Shown here in pieces: positions 1-13,100 of a stretch of DNA of 64,000 nucleotides; the stretch's first letter is position 1; each line of letters opens with the position of its first letter. The stretch comes from Holacanthus passer. Taxonomy: Eukaryota; Chordata; Actinopteri; Pomacanthidae. Both the position numbers and the translations under genes were made by a program. The stretch is from contig JAFREQ010000017.1 of assembly GCA_025331565.1 (NCBI GenBank), positions 2,294,001-2,358,000 of the forward strand, in the 5' to 3' direction. The notes beneath the pieces were generated by a model, which was not told the origin of the DNA, made no database searches, and saw only the letters and a list, made by a program, of their open reading frames with translations.

Positions 1-1332
1 GAGTCAGGTTCACTTATTCATTGTCTATGAAGCACAGCCAGATTTTCCATTCAAGTGAAAATCTTTGTAGTATTTTGACTTTTATTCCGTGGTTTACGAC
101 TTTGACTACAGACCAAAGTTTGTCATTTCTTAAACGGGCATTCCTCCTTAACCAGCGTCGCTGAAGTTAGGTTTATTATAACAAGCCTTTTAGGTAACTT
201 GAGGGTGAGGAGGAAGAGATGAGCTGGTGGGTGTGAGGAGTGATGAAGCCAAGCGAAGAGACAGATGGGGCTGCTGGACAATTAAGCAAACACAGAACTC
301 ATTTTTCAGTGACTGCTTCCAGACAGCTTGGCAAACACGCTGGGATTTCAGTGATTGATGCATTAATTAATAAAGTTATATCCTTCTTTATATGTGTGTT
401 TCTTATGTATTAATGCTCAGTTCAGATTAGTAGGATCCTCAATCTGCATTTATTCTCTCAGAGGAGCAGCGGTGGTGGGACTTTCCCTCAAATCTTATTC
501 CCTCCATTTTATGCCTTTTTACCGTCATCGGTCCCGTCATCATTCGATTATGAAGATTACTTAGACACACGCACAGCAGACGACCTCCCTGTTGCTCCCT
601 GACTCCTGAGGATACTGTGGAGGAGGTGCTCTTTTCTTCATCTCTCACCAGAGCTCGACTGGTTATCAAGCATCAAGGACCGGCTCTGCCACTTCACGTG
701 AATCTCCTGCTGCTGCTGCTGCTCTCCACTGACACAGTGACACAACCGAGGAGAAGAAAAAGTTAGGAGGTTGAGAGATCCAGCTCCGTTTTTAAGGTAA
801 AGTCACCAGCAGAGATTTGTTTTACACTGGGATGTTCTTTCTGCTCTTAGACTTGTTAGAAGTCAGAGAATCATGCCAGTCATTTTGAATGTTTTAGCCT
901 TTATATTGAAGTTAGCTGTTTTCTAAAATCATGTTGTATTTTACATTTTTCAATCTGTTTTTCCACTATTTTCCATTCATTTCTGTATGGTATGAAAATA
1001 AATGAGCAGATGAGTTGTGTAATGTTACGAGGTAATGCAACAATAATGAAACTGACCATAAACTATGCAGGCTTTTAATGCAAGTTTCAACATAGTGCTG
1101 ACAGATGTTCTGATATATGTGAATGAACAGAAACAGCTGTCTGGAATTAAAACAAATGCATAAATAATCTTCACAGCAGGTCAGCAGAAAAGCAAAATCT
1201 ACATATTTGTAATTTAGATTAAACTTGGAAAAATGCAGGGTCGGTCCTGTAATGGTCTAATTTTTCTCTCCTCAGCTACTCGTTGAGTCTTGATTTCACA
1301 CTTTGTGGCGCCGGCACTTAGCGGAGGTTGGC
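1..1332 (+). promoter_or_regulatory. mlnr: 5' flank and probable non-coding first exon/intron of mlnr
   Basis: No protein-coding gene is seen. A plausible splice donor (tttaag|gtaaag, exon end 796) and an acceptor (ctcctcag, ending 1275) bracket an intron of about 480 bp. A 5'UTR exon ending at 796 therefore probably splices to the exon that carries the start codon. No clear TATA box was found, so the transcription start is not placed. This is inferred from splice motifs only; the short reading frame at 439-669 on the minus strand has no family resemblance. Confidence 0.4.
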
Positions 1333-4300
1333 ATGCCCTGGACCAGACCCCAGGTGGACCTTCATGCTGGTGGAGCAGAGGCCATGGACCAGCACAGCAT
1401 AGAAGACCACCACTACGAGGGCTCCCTGTTCCCCACCTCCACCCTCATCCCTGTCACCATCATCTGCATCCTCATTTTCATCATTGGGGTGACGGGCAAC
1501 ACCATGACCATCCTCATCATCCAGCACTTCAAAGACATGAAGACCACCACCAACCTCTACCTGTCCAGCATGGCCGTGTCTGACCTCATCATCTTCCTCT
1601 GCCTGCCCTTTGACCTCTACCGCCTGTGGAAGTACGTGCCCTGGCTGTTCGGGGAGGCGGTGTGCCGCCTCTATCACTACATCTTCGAGGGCTGCACCTC
1701 GGCCACCATCCTTCACATCACGGCCCTGAGCATCGAGCGCTACCTGGCCATCAGCTTCCCCCTCAGGAGCAAGGTGGTGGTGACCAGACGCAGGGTCCAG
1801 TACATCATCCTCGCCCTGTGGGGTTTCGCCCTGGTTTCTGCAGCTCCCACACTCTTCCTGGTCGGGGTGGAGTACGACAATGACACTCACCCGGACTACA
1901 ACACCGGGCAGTGCAAGCACACCAGCTACGCCATCAGCTCCGGGCAGCTCCACATCATGCTCTGGGTGTCCACCACCTACTTTTTCTGCCCGATGCTTTG
2001 TCTCATCTTCCTCTACGGCTCCATCGGGTGCAAGTTGTGGAAAAGCAAAAATGATCTGCAAGGCCCCTGCGCTTTGGCTCGTGAAAGGTCACACAGGCAA
2101 ACAGTCAAGATCCTGGGTGAGTGGGCTATTGAGTGGGTTATTTTCTAAACCAATACCACTGTGTGTCTGTGTGTGTCAGCCTTCACATGATGTTTTGCCC
2201 TTTGTAGCTCGATGTAAGCAAGTGTTACATACTGTACAAAGACATATACCAGGAAGCGGGTTTGTACAGTTAAGCAGATATTTTTAGACATTACTAAGAC
2301 TAAAAAAAAATCACATGTGCATATTGATCATCACCGACTGCACAAAAACTCAAAGACATTATCCAGAATTACACCTGCTGAGTCTGCTTTCTAAAACCTT
2401 TCTCTGCTTTTCATTGCCAGGAACTAAAAATGCAGGCAGCTCAGATGAGAGCTGTTAGCATGTAAAAGTCTCTTCGTAGGTAGAAAGCTTTAAGCAGAAA
2501 TCCATCTGTTTACACAGTCAGTCTGCCTTTCATTGCTGCTGAAGCAAATAAACAGGCTGACAGATCTGTGAATCTGGGATTTCTGGTTTTCTACACTTGC
2601 GCTGTTGTGTGTGTTTGCTATAACAAATTGAACTTCTGCTTTCACATCTAAATGAAGACCTGATTTGTAGTTTCACCTATTCTGTTAAATCCAGCTGCAG
2701 CAAGTTTGAGGGAGCTGGTAACATGTGTAATGTTGTTGATATCAGCTGAAGCTCATCATGTCTTGCCAGCGCACATGCTGATTGGCTTAAATTGCAGCTC
2801 TGGCATGTTGTGCAGGAAAGTCTGTTTTACAGTAAAAGACCATCAGGCCAGGCCGATCTGTATTAACCAAATATTTAATCATGATGCATCCATTAGGATA
2901 TTAATGTTGTCCATTATCTGAGCACACACTGCACAGAGCTCATGTTGTTGGACTCGCTGCCATTTGTATCCACATTTGTGGAATCCCAAATTGGATTGTC
3001 ATCAGAGGCCTCCATAAATCAGCCTTAATGGAAATTAACATGCTCCCACAGTCCTGGGCTCCTTTTAATCTGCCGGTGTCACACACCTCAGGAGTCGCTC
3101 AATGATTGCTTTTCCCTTACAGCCCATACGTGATCAATTCTAAAAAAAACAACAGCGGTGGCATCTGTTCGCTCTGTGAATCCACGCTTTAATTTATGGT
3201 TATTGTTATGATTTACTGTTATTGTTCATCCACGTATAATTACGCCCATGCAGGCCAGATATACTTCTCTTTTAATTATTGAATTGATATTTATCATCCT
3301 TACAGAAATTACTGCCCCCATGAGACAAATTGATGGTAATTTTATCTCCGAGCGCTTCTTGATCAATATCAGTGACTCAGTGATTACCTCATCTAGCACT
3401 AAAATTTCTGGCTTTCAAAAGCTCAATTAAGCTTTTTTTCCCCTATTTTTAGATTAGTGACATCCACAGTGTTTTTCTGCAGCATATATGCTTTCATTAA
3501 TGTGCTTTAATTAGCTCACTTACTTGTCCATAATGTGAGTTCATTGTAGGAGCCATTCACAGACTTCGGGGAACAAGAGAGGTTGTGCGAGTGAGTTGGG
3601 CTAAAGGAGAAGTTGTTAGGATATTAATTGCTGTTGGTCATCAATAAATGTCAATGGTGACCATAGATCATAGATCACAGGTTACTTAAAGATCGTGAAA
3701 ACCACTTTTCTTAATTTCTATTATAAACAAGCCCAACATGAACACACTGTTATCTGTCAAAGTTAGAATATGGCTGGTTATTTCAGAATGTGGGATTATT
3801 ATATTTGTGTGTATTGATCATCTCACATAGCTCTGATAAAAAAAAAAGCCAGCTGTTTCAACACCACAATCTGAATTTCATATGAGAAGCTGCTGTCAAT
3901 CAAATCCGATCAAGCCACTCCCACAACATCCTAATGAAACAGATTAGTTGAGTGTTGAGATAAACTCTTATTCATTTTAGAGCCGATGATTTTTTTTTCT
4001 AACGTCTTTTTACTCCTACTCTCTAGTTATATCTAGTGATGCTATTCACATCTGGTGTAGCCCACTGGGGTGCAGACAAATATCTGAACAGTTTTGTGTT
4101 GCTGTGCTACTTCTTGTCCAGATGCAGTGACCTCCTGAAGTGGCTGTGTGTTGTTTTCACTCTACAGACATATGAGTGGTAAAAATCTTCTCATTCAATT
4201 TCATGTCGCCCTCAGTGGTGGTGGTGCTGGCCTTCATCATCTGCTGGCTGCCCTACCACATCGGCAGAAACCTCTTCGCCCAGGTGGACGACTACGACAC

Positions 4301-4508
4301 GGCCATGCTGAGCCAAAAGTTCAACATGGCCTCCATGGTGCTCTGCTACCTCAGCGCCTCCATCAACCCCGTCGTCTACAACCTCATGTCACGGAAATAC
4401 AGGGCTGCAGCCAAACGCCTCTTCCTGCTGCACCAGAGGCCCAGACAGGCCCAGCTCAGCGTGATCGACCACATCTCCACCCTGAACGAAAGCCTGACCG
4501 GGGTCTGA
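1333..4508 (+). CDS. mlnr: Motilin receptor-like class A GPCR (ghrelin/motilin receptor family)
   Basis: Rhodopsin-like peptide receptor of the cell surface; in mammals the motilin receptor couples to Gq and drives gut motility. Coding exons are 1333-2116 and 4216-4508 (stop 4506-4508); the phase-1 intron sits at the start of TM6, the diagnostic GHSR/MLNR position. Two in-frame starts exist. ATG 1333 gives 358 aa; ATG 1384 gives 341 aa and has the stronger Kozak context (gccATGg). Seen: TM1 with GVTGN, TM2 NLYLSSMAVSDL, TM3 Cys, ERY in place of DRY, ECL2 Cys with an NDT glycosylation site, TM6 CWLPYH, TM7 NPVVY. Residues at diagnostic sites (CRL, EGCT, ILH, VTRRRV, RERSHRQTV) follow MLNR rather than GHSR. 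The tail ends TGV, a possible class I PDZ ligand. The ECL2 is short like GHSR, unlike the long mammalian MLNR loop. Confidence 0.88.
2117..4215 (+). other. mlnr intron (about 2.1 kb)
   Basis: Canonical gtgagt donor at 2117 and ctcag acceptor ending 4215. Reading frame from exon 1 continues for about 10 codons into the intron before the stop at 2146-2148. A short impure TG repeat lies near 2160-2178. The rest is AT-rich with no recognisable gene. Confidence 0.8.
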
Positions 4509-5700
4509 GGGGCCTCTGAGCAGAGAGGCTTGTTTGACCTCATCATGAAGAGAGTTTAAGTTCAGGAGCTGCGGCTAAAGAAGAAACTCGTTGACAACGT
4601 CTAGAGAAAGAATGTTCGCTCCATTTTATCTTTGAGGGCAGAAGCAGGGCCGAGAGCTCCACTGCACCGAGATGCAAAATCAGATTTCCTACTACTCAGT
4701 TTGTTCACAGAGACTGGATGAAGAGTTTCAACCATGTCAGATTTTAAAAAATTTTGTCAAGAAAATAGGAATATAGGAACTCCAAGAGAAAAATTTACAT
4801 TGTCCTGCATCAGTGTTACATCTCATGCAAAAGTATCCACCTCTGCATTGTGTTGCTGCTACATGTTTTGTTGCTTACTGAACACATGCACCATTTCAGT
4901 TCACAATTACCATCAATCTGCAGCACTGATTAACAAATGATCCCTCTTTGTTGATGACAGATGATGTTTGCCACATCTGAAATGACTGTTCATTTATAAG
5001 GTTTAATTGTAGTCTCTGCTGCGAGATTGAATTTGTTTAATGTATGGTGAACAATTGTTATCACATGTTGGTCGCGCTCATAAATCGAGAAAAACAAAGC
5101 AAGTAAACCTATTAGCTGTGGGCCATTAGTTGTTCAGATCTGGGATTGTGTGTGTGTGTTTGTGTGTGTTTGCAGGGCTGTTTACCATCTCTCCAGTGAG
5201 TAGATGGAACATAAACTTGATAAAAGCAAATTACTATGAAAATGGGGTAGTTGTTGTCTGCGTGTGCGATCCAGGGGCCACCTGAGCCTTGAGGTGTTGG
5301 GGCTGCGTACGTGTCGGCCATCACATGTAATCTGACACAGCTATCATATTACCTGGGCTCTGTGTTAGATTTACGCTGGCAGCCAACGTCCCTGCATCAC
5401 CATAATCAAAGTAATGGCTGCTCTCAGTGCGTTTCAAAGAGGGAAAAAGATATTAGGTTGTCAGCAGCTGCAGAGCTTATTGCTTTTATTGCTTCCACTT
5501 GCATAATCTCGGCGCCATTGTGCAATTCTTCTTTGATGTTGTGTTTCACATTAGAAATTGTTGTACCTCATGCGCTCTGGCAAGAAAGGCAACATCAGTG
5601 TTACCTTATATTTTAAATGTATTTTAAACCTGAACAATGTCTAATCACCAAATAAACTTTTAAAGTTTTCCAAGTTCTGTCTGACATACATGTTGTTCAT
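4509..5700 (+). other. Probable 3'UTR of mlnr
   Basis: Non-coding sequence after the mlnr stop, with a short GT-rich run near 5150-5175. The first canonical AATAAA downstream is at 5650-5655, so the 3'UTR could be about 1.15 kb. This is inferred from the signal alone. Confidence 0.4.
5650..5655 (+). terminator. Candidate poly(A) signal for mlnr
   Basis: AATAAA about 1.1 kb after the mlnr stop codon. It is the first canonical hexamer on this strand, but no transcript evidence supports its use. Confidence 0.35.
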
Positions 5701-8700
5701 TAAAGGTGCATTATGTAAGAATTGGCCACCAAAACAAATGGAGGCAACATTTCACCAGATCAACTGATTAATGGTCATCACCAACGTGCAAAAGCAACGT
5801 GTAGAGTTGAAATATTTTCACATCTAACTCTTTCTTTATTTCAACCAAACCAGAGTTGGTGATGTTGGAACAGTGTAAAGACAAACCAAGACGGTTTTGA
5901 TGATTGATTCTATTGAGTTTTGTTATTTGGTTAAAGAGAGAAACTTGAATTCAAAAGGTGTATGATGATATTTTTCTATTCAATAAGGAAAACTGGTGTA
6001 AGACTATTTCCTTTCTTGACATTTTGTGAGTTTATTTTGCTATTTATTATCCATTTGTTTATTTATTATGAAATGTTGCTTCCATACACGTTATCTTAGA
6101 CATTTTACAGCTTCAATTATGTTTTGTTTTTTTTAACTGAAATTCTCACAAAGATATTCAACATTACACCTTTAAAAGCATCTGTTGTGATGTTGCCCAG
6201 GATCCATCTGGCCTCGGTTTGCACAAACACAAAGAGACAAAGTCGCTCTGGGCTGACTCATCCTCATGACACTTTTTTCACCGAGCCATTCATCTCTGCC
6301 AGAGGAGCCGAAGCGGTGGGTAAAAGCTTATATCCCACAGACCATCCTGTCATCACCTGGGGAAAGATCAGCAAGCAGCACGACTCCTCTGTTGCTTATT
6401 TTCTTTGCTGATAATGAAGAGAGTGTCTGCAAGCGACTCGTCCAGAGCTGTCAACACCTCCCTCGGGCCTTCTCCGCTCAGCCTCAAATCGTTCAGCTTT
6501 AGAAATATACAGTTTGTTTGTTTTGACTCTACTTTTCAGGCCATGACTTCTGATCCATCAGCAAAGCTCTAAACATAAGACATGCAGATGAATTATACTA
6601 CAAATTCTGAATATAGATATAATGTGATGACACATTTCCTGAGAGGTGTTGCGTTCATGACGACTGAGAAAAAATACTGTTATTTCTAAAATGACAAGTA
6701 ATCAAACAATCACTACAATGGTATTATATTACTGCTGCTGTTTACCATGTTATCAGTGTTTGCCTCATCTCAAAGCTCTTTACAAAACTCTATCAGTCCT
6801 GAGGCCTGTTATTAAGCAACTGAGATGAAAATATATAAGACGTATTTCAAGCAATTTGCCAGCAAAGTGTTTGGATGCTTCATTTTAACACATGGGGAGT
6901 GTTTTATGATTGTTTCAGTCTTATTAGAGGAACATGCAAGTCTTCAGAGATAAAATAACTTAATATAATACTAAACCACAGACAGCACAGAGGCTTATTG
7001 AGGATACTGAATTGCCAGAAATGACCTGGATTTATACATATATTCCCTTGTTAATGCCATGCCCGGTGGCTTTGCACTATGTTTATTCATTTGCATTCAC
7101 CAGTAACAAAACTTAAATTGATCACTTCTTGGAAATGAATGTTTTGTGACACGGCTGCACAGGCCAACATCAGGTCAGTGTAATTATCTTTTCCACCAGA
7201 GGGGGGACACACAGACTAGTGCTGTCAGGCGAGGGCATGTGCAAAGAGAAATTACAGCCCAAACACTACTTGTAATCGACACAAACATTGCTCTTTTAGT
7301 AAAAAAACTTCTCCCTGTAAGAATCTTTATCAGCTTCCCCTTTCAGACCATTTCCTCGAATTATCAGCATCACATATTCACTTCCTGTTTGGCTCCTTGT
7401 GCCTTCTTGTTCATGCATGTGGCCACAGGAAGCTGCATGAAAATGGAGGTTATTGAAGAGACGGGTCTGCAGAACTGCTCTTTCTAGAAAGTCTGCAGGG
7501 GTTCACTATCTCTCCTCCTGGTTTCTGTTGAAGCCAGGTTGCTCTTCTCGTGGCCTCTGGTGTCATCTCATTCTCGCTCCTCCACCCAAAGCCTTTTCCA
7601 CGCCGAGCTACCTGTGAGGTCAAGCGTTCGCTGTGAAAGCTGCTGTAATGGAGAGTCCGGGGAATTTGGCGAGCACCTATTTAGAAGTGCGAGGTATTTT
7701 ATCTTGTGCGAACATAAAAGCCCAAACTGGTCAATCAAGTTCACCTGATGGCAATCATCTGCCACCGCGAGTCAAATGCGTGTCGTGCCAACTATCTTTC
7801 AGTCGTCGCTCTGCAGCTGTGTGACAGTAAGACAACAAACACCGATGTGTCAGGCTCCCCCAGCGCCTTCAGATGCCTTTAATGGCAGTAATAATGATAA
7901 TAAGCTTCATTTATAAAGCACTCATCACCTCGTCTTCTAAAGCTTTTAGCAAACACTTTCCATTGTTTAATGAGCCATGTCACACGCCAGAGAGTTAATG
8001 CCCTGTTTCTTTCTCCAAATTAGTCGAGTTCCCTGCAATTTGTGCGCTGATTTATATCTGCGCGGTGTCTGTGGAGTGTTTGTTCATGAACACCGCTTGA
8101 CGTTAGGCCTACTGAGAGAAAAATGTAAACTCTCCAAAGAACCTGTTTGTCAAACCTATAAAATCAGATCACAATTTGCTTTTGGCAATTTTACAAGATT
8201 AAGTGATGTAACATAAATATTTTCATGATGATCGCAATACATTTTTCATGCGAACATCTTCAGCAGTTAATTTACCAAACTGAAGAGCGGTAATGTCATT
8301 TGTCTCCACCATGACTGTGGGCTAAGACAATGTAAAGATTATTGTGTGGTCGATATACCCACAGGTGAAAAAGCCTTTCCTGCAGCTGTGTGGTGTGTTG
8401 TTGCTGGTGAGTGAGAAACCTGTCCATTAGATGGCTTCTCTACATTCCAACACCACAAACCACTTGAGTGACTGACTCTCCTCCCTCTTAGGCCCCAAGC
8501 AGGACAGCTCCCAGATCTTTCATTCTTATTCAAAGAAAAACTCAAAATGAGAATAATGTCAAAAGAGCAATTAATAGTGGCATTTACATGCTTAGAGTGT
8601 CCTGGACTGGCATCACAGGAAAACCAGAGAGAACATGCAAACTGCATGACGCAAACTCTTGCAAAGCTCCTGCGCATGATAAAGCCGCTGCAGTAGGTGA

Positions 8701-9870
8701 GGCTACAAATGCAGGTATTTCAGACATGCACACTTCGGCCTGGACCTAATGACAAACCTGCAGCCTACGGTCCATGCATGAAGGGCCGTTCATCACCCAG
8801 CCTAAAAAACTCCTTTATCCTCAACTTTTGCATCTGCATTTTATATATTAAATACTTGATGTTAATATGTTTTTAGATTAGTCTGTTTTTTCCTAATTAA
8901 GTCCGGCTCAGATTTAGAGACCCTGCAGGAACTAGAGGATAGTTATGAAGACAGAATTGAATCTGAAGTTAGAGTGCTATAAACAACCCATTAGGTGCCA
9001 TAGACACACAAGTGCCTGTAGGAATATTAAAGATATTTGTATCATGGTGGACACACTGTGGGTGGAGGACCAGCTAAACAGCTCTACTCAATTTCAATAG
9101 GTTTCTTATGCACAGTACAGTCATACACACTGTTGGAGTTGATGCCCCACCTCACACAAGTCAAGCCAGAGACAGTCAGATGTGAGAAAATACTGCCTTC
9201 AAAATAAAAGTATGGAGGGAAATTTGAGCCGTATAATAGGGGTCATATACATATGGATTCAAGGTGAAGGTATATTTAAGGTTTTAAATTGTCATCCACA
9301 AGTTTCATTAGACAGAAAAGTGCTCAACGCTGAACTCTGTCGACTGAAACTTCCTCATCTGGCCACTCTCCAGTCACTGAGGTCACAACAGGTGTTTTCC
9401 ATCAGCTGGCATAAGACTTGGTTACATAACTCATCTGGTTGTGGCAAGTTTCAGAAATTTGATTTAGGTATCAACATGTTCAGCTTGTTCACCCTCAGGC
9501 CAAATTTTTCATTCATGTCCCTCAACAGATATGAATATGAGAATAATAATAATTTGTCTCCATATTTTTTTTCATGCAGTTATGTTTTCTGGTGTGCAAT
9601 TAATGCTCCATATGATCATTATCAAGGATATATATAGAGAGAGACTTTTTAAATATATGTACCGTCACTGTATCCATCTAATGTTGAAACACAATCAACT
9701 GATCCTTTGCATTGGTTGTAGATCCTCTTCATACTTTGTTTGTTGGGTTGCACCTTCAGTATGTGGTTAAATAAAAGCCACCGACCAACAGCAAAAACAT
9801 TTGTATTCAGTCTGAGATGTTCAATTAGTTTCTCTGCATGTTTGTTGAAAAACAGTGAGTTTTATTTTGA
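5701..9870. other. Intergenic region between mlnr and the duboraya/CapZIP-like gene
   Basis: About 4.2 kb with no supported gene; the open reading frames here are short and resemble nothing known. The stretch around 7880-7960 (a TAATGATAATAA run followed by 'catttataaagcactc') looks like a decayed teleost dispersed-repeat tail. The interval 7560-7830 is more GC-balanced and could be regulatory, but this cannot be judged without alignment. Confidence 0.5.
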
Positions 9871-9950
9871 AAGGTTTTAGCAGAAGCAGTATTTTAACCT
9901 GACAGACTTGACCACACTGAAGAGGCCAAGCGTGCGTAAAAGTTGTCCAC

Positions 9951-9980
9951 TCCTCCTCCTCCTCCTCCCCCTCCTCCTCG
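9951..9980. repeat. (TCC)n microsatellite in the dub 5' region
   Basis: An almost pure TCC/CTC triplet run about 130 bp upstream of the dub start codon, probably within its promoter or 5'UTR. Confidence 0.85.
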
Positions 9981-10107
9981 TCCATGAGGCTGATTTGGCT
10001 GCAGATAGAAACACAGAGCTGCTGTGTGAGTCTCCTCTGAAGCAGCAGGCAGTGTGATCCAGGACAAGAGGAGCAGGAGGAGGCTGATCTGTGCCACTTT
10101 CTCCAGG

Positions 10108-13100
10108 ATGGAGGTAACAGCTCGATGACTCTCTGCTGCAGCCTGAACTTTTAGGCCACTTCAGCAGATGTTTAGTTTTTTTTACATTTAATGTGGTTTT
10201 CTGCAGCCATGTGAGGTTGAAATTACAACATTTCATCACAGGAGCTCAGGAAGAGACTTTTTAATGGTCTGTGTTGTTGCTGGGATATTTCTGGAGGGAC
10301 TGGTGGAAGTAATAATACTGCATCAGTACCAGTACACCTGTGAAGTACCACTTGTGTTTATTTGTTGACTATAAAAGTTCATAGTGATCTTTACAGTATT
10401 TACCGCTTAACATTGATATTATATGTGATATAGTATTAAAATTAAACTTTTTTTTTACTTATGAATAATAATATACGTTATAGTGTGTGTGATATATAAT
10501 AGACAAGTTGATTATAATATCTGTATGATGTAATTTTAAACTCTATAAAAGAATTACTGTAACTCTCTTATTAACACACACACACACACCTCAACATGTA
10601 GATTCACCTCAAGCAGCAGGATTTCATCTCAGCATGTTTGAGCTTCAGGCTGATATAGTTCAAAAGTAGATTTGTGGTAACGACTTCATAACAAGTCACT
10701 ACGATGTGAGAGGAAGGAAATGGAGCTGACAGAACATCTGTCATGAGCCAGAGCTTGTGCGCTGTGATAAATGTGCAGAGTAAATACCATTAGTCGATTT
10801 TCTTGTCACTGTGACCCTGCGTCTTGTTTTTAGCTCTGAATTTTCTCATTATCAGCAATTTCCCTTCCCATCATACCCTCAGCTGACAACTCGCGCTTTC
10901 TCGTCTCAAAGGCCAACTGTCCTTCACAAACTTGCACTGGAGTTAAAAAAGAAAAAGCGTGCTTCTTTCTGTAGGAGGCCTGTTCCAAGTCCTTCCACAC
11001 ATGTGTTTTTCCTGCAGGGTTTGCTCGCAGGTTTGTGGCCTCCTCCCTTCAAAACAAGCTGTTCCCTCAGACTTTTAACATCATTCTCAAGCATTTAATG
11101 TCATGTGGCGAATAGGAAGAGAAACACCCTTTTTTCCCCCACAGCACGTGAGGGAGCACATTAGTAATCGACCACAGAACTACTCTCTTATACTTACTGT
11201 GCACCGCTCAACCTTAGGACTCAGATGTGCTTATTTTGATTATGCTTATTCTTCTTTACCTTTTGCGAAAATTGAGAGAAAAGAATTTGGATTTCCCCCA
11301 AATGTGGAAAAGATGAAAGAGTTAAAAAAGATAGAGGGGGACTTTCCTAGGTGAACATTTTTTGCTGATACAGAATATTTCGTTTCTGTGAGATAAAGCT
11401 CAGAGAAGCTGAACACTGAGATGGCGAAAGTGGGTTCAGCTGTTTTCTGGATGAAGCCTCACAAACCAAGCCCAATCTCACAAGCTCGGTTTTCACTACA
11501 AGCTATTAGCAAGTGATTTAGAGGGTGATGACAATTAGCATCACTGCCATTTAAATTTAAACTGAAAGCTTTCACGCTTCTGCCTAACTATCTGATCTTG
11601 GTGAACAGATACCTAACCGAGGCACTTCACAAGTTCGAGCAACGCTCAGCGATTTCATCATGAATTTCTCACCTCAAATTTAATCAGAAACAGATTTCTG
11701 CTGATGGCGTAGGTAAACTGTGACACTTCCACAGCTGCCACTGTGATTTTCAAGTCTTAAAACTTGAAGTAAATGAACAGGCCTCAGGGTCCAGTCAGGT
11801 TCAGGTGTTGGATGTTTCAGATGTTTCAGTCATCTGTCAGTAATTTTCTGCAAAGTCATTTTGGTCTGCACCCACTGATGGCACCCAGTCTTACATCATC
11901 ATCACAATGAGTGAAATTTGTTTGCTGGTTGTGCAAGTTTGAGTCGCTGCCGATTTATTTTTTTCTCTCAATTTTTCACATCTTACTTCCTGTTTTAATT
12001 CCTACCAGTAAAGAGTCTGCCTGTAAAGTCAGTCTCATACTCATTGCCATTTAAAATGCCTCAGCTTTGGACTTATATGACATCACATATTAGTTTAAAT
12101 TTTGCAGGAAAGAGCTGTTCATGTTCGCAAACACTGATTTACATCCACTGCCTCGAGGAAGCCTTAAGGGGAGATTAACGCATGGAAATTCTTAAGTTTT
12201 GTGTTTCCTGTGTTGGAACGGCAAGCTATTAAGTAGACAAACTGGAAATTTTGTGCACTTGCGTGTGTGTGTGCATGCATGCACCTGATGATTTGCCCTG
12301 TGTGTGTGTTGGGTTTTGGGGTGAGGGTGGTGGTTTTCCTTTGATGGAAAAACAACACCACAGCGAGAGGAGTGAGTATTTGGGATTGCCTTGCCAACCA
12401 TATGGTGTGCACATTTATTATGTAATCCATAGTAAAGTTAAGAGACCAATAACACAGGAACTCTCAGTCTGTACCAGCCAGACATTTGCTAATGAGTTCG
12501 TTTTTTCCCCTTTTGCTTTACGACAGTATGTCATTCAAATAGTGTCCCACTATTATTATTATGAAGTAATACTTCTCTACTTATACTACAACTACTACTT
12601 GTTCTGCAGTCAGTGCCACTGTTAAACCTCAGCATCATGGTAAAAAATGAGAGCATCCATTGAAGCTGTGTGTGATTATGACACAGAGTAAAAGCATATT
12701 GTGTTCAGAGCTTGTCAGAGGTGGACGTTCATAGTGACAGATGCAGTCGGAGGTGTTGAGGCTGTATTTGAAGCTGCATGTGTTTCAGCTCAGGATGAAC
12801 GATTCACTCTGTCCTGAACATAAAACAGACACCTATCTGACCGTGAAGCTCTGTGGAATGTAAAGCATCAGCATCAAGGACGCCTATGAAACTTTAGCCT
12901 GTTCTGTAAGTCGCGGTGTTGTTGTGGTTAGATCCCTGCTCAGATCACACTGAACAATGAAGCGTGTGTAGAAAACGTACGAGTGTTTCCTGATTGTGCA
13001 GCTTATACGATTCATTGAGTCTTGTGATTAAAGGGCTTCTGTTAAGAGCTGGATGAAGAACACATAGTGATGATAGGAAAAATCACCAGCGTCTCATATG

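Noticed and set aside
1290..1883. Additional plus-strand frames overlapping the receptor exon
   Set aside because: They are other-frame shadows of the mlnr exon; only the frame at 1333-2116 encodes the seven-helix receptor.
1318..2061. 247-aa open frame on the minus strand
   Set aside because: It lies fully antisense to mlnr exon 1; its His/Val/Asp/Gly-rich composition is what GC-biased antisense of a GPCR exon gives, and it has no domain.
1333..4508. Calling the receptor ghsr (ghrelin receptor)
   Set aside because: Diagnostic TM3, ICL2, TM5 and ICL3 residues match the motilin receptor better, despite the short ECL2. A tree would settle it.
5701..9870. tRNA, snRNA or microRNA genes in the gene-free stretches
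   Set aside because: I looked for known seeds and tRNA-like boxes by eye and saw none convincing; a covariance search was not possible.
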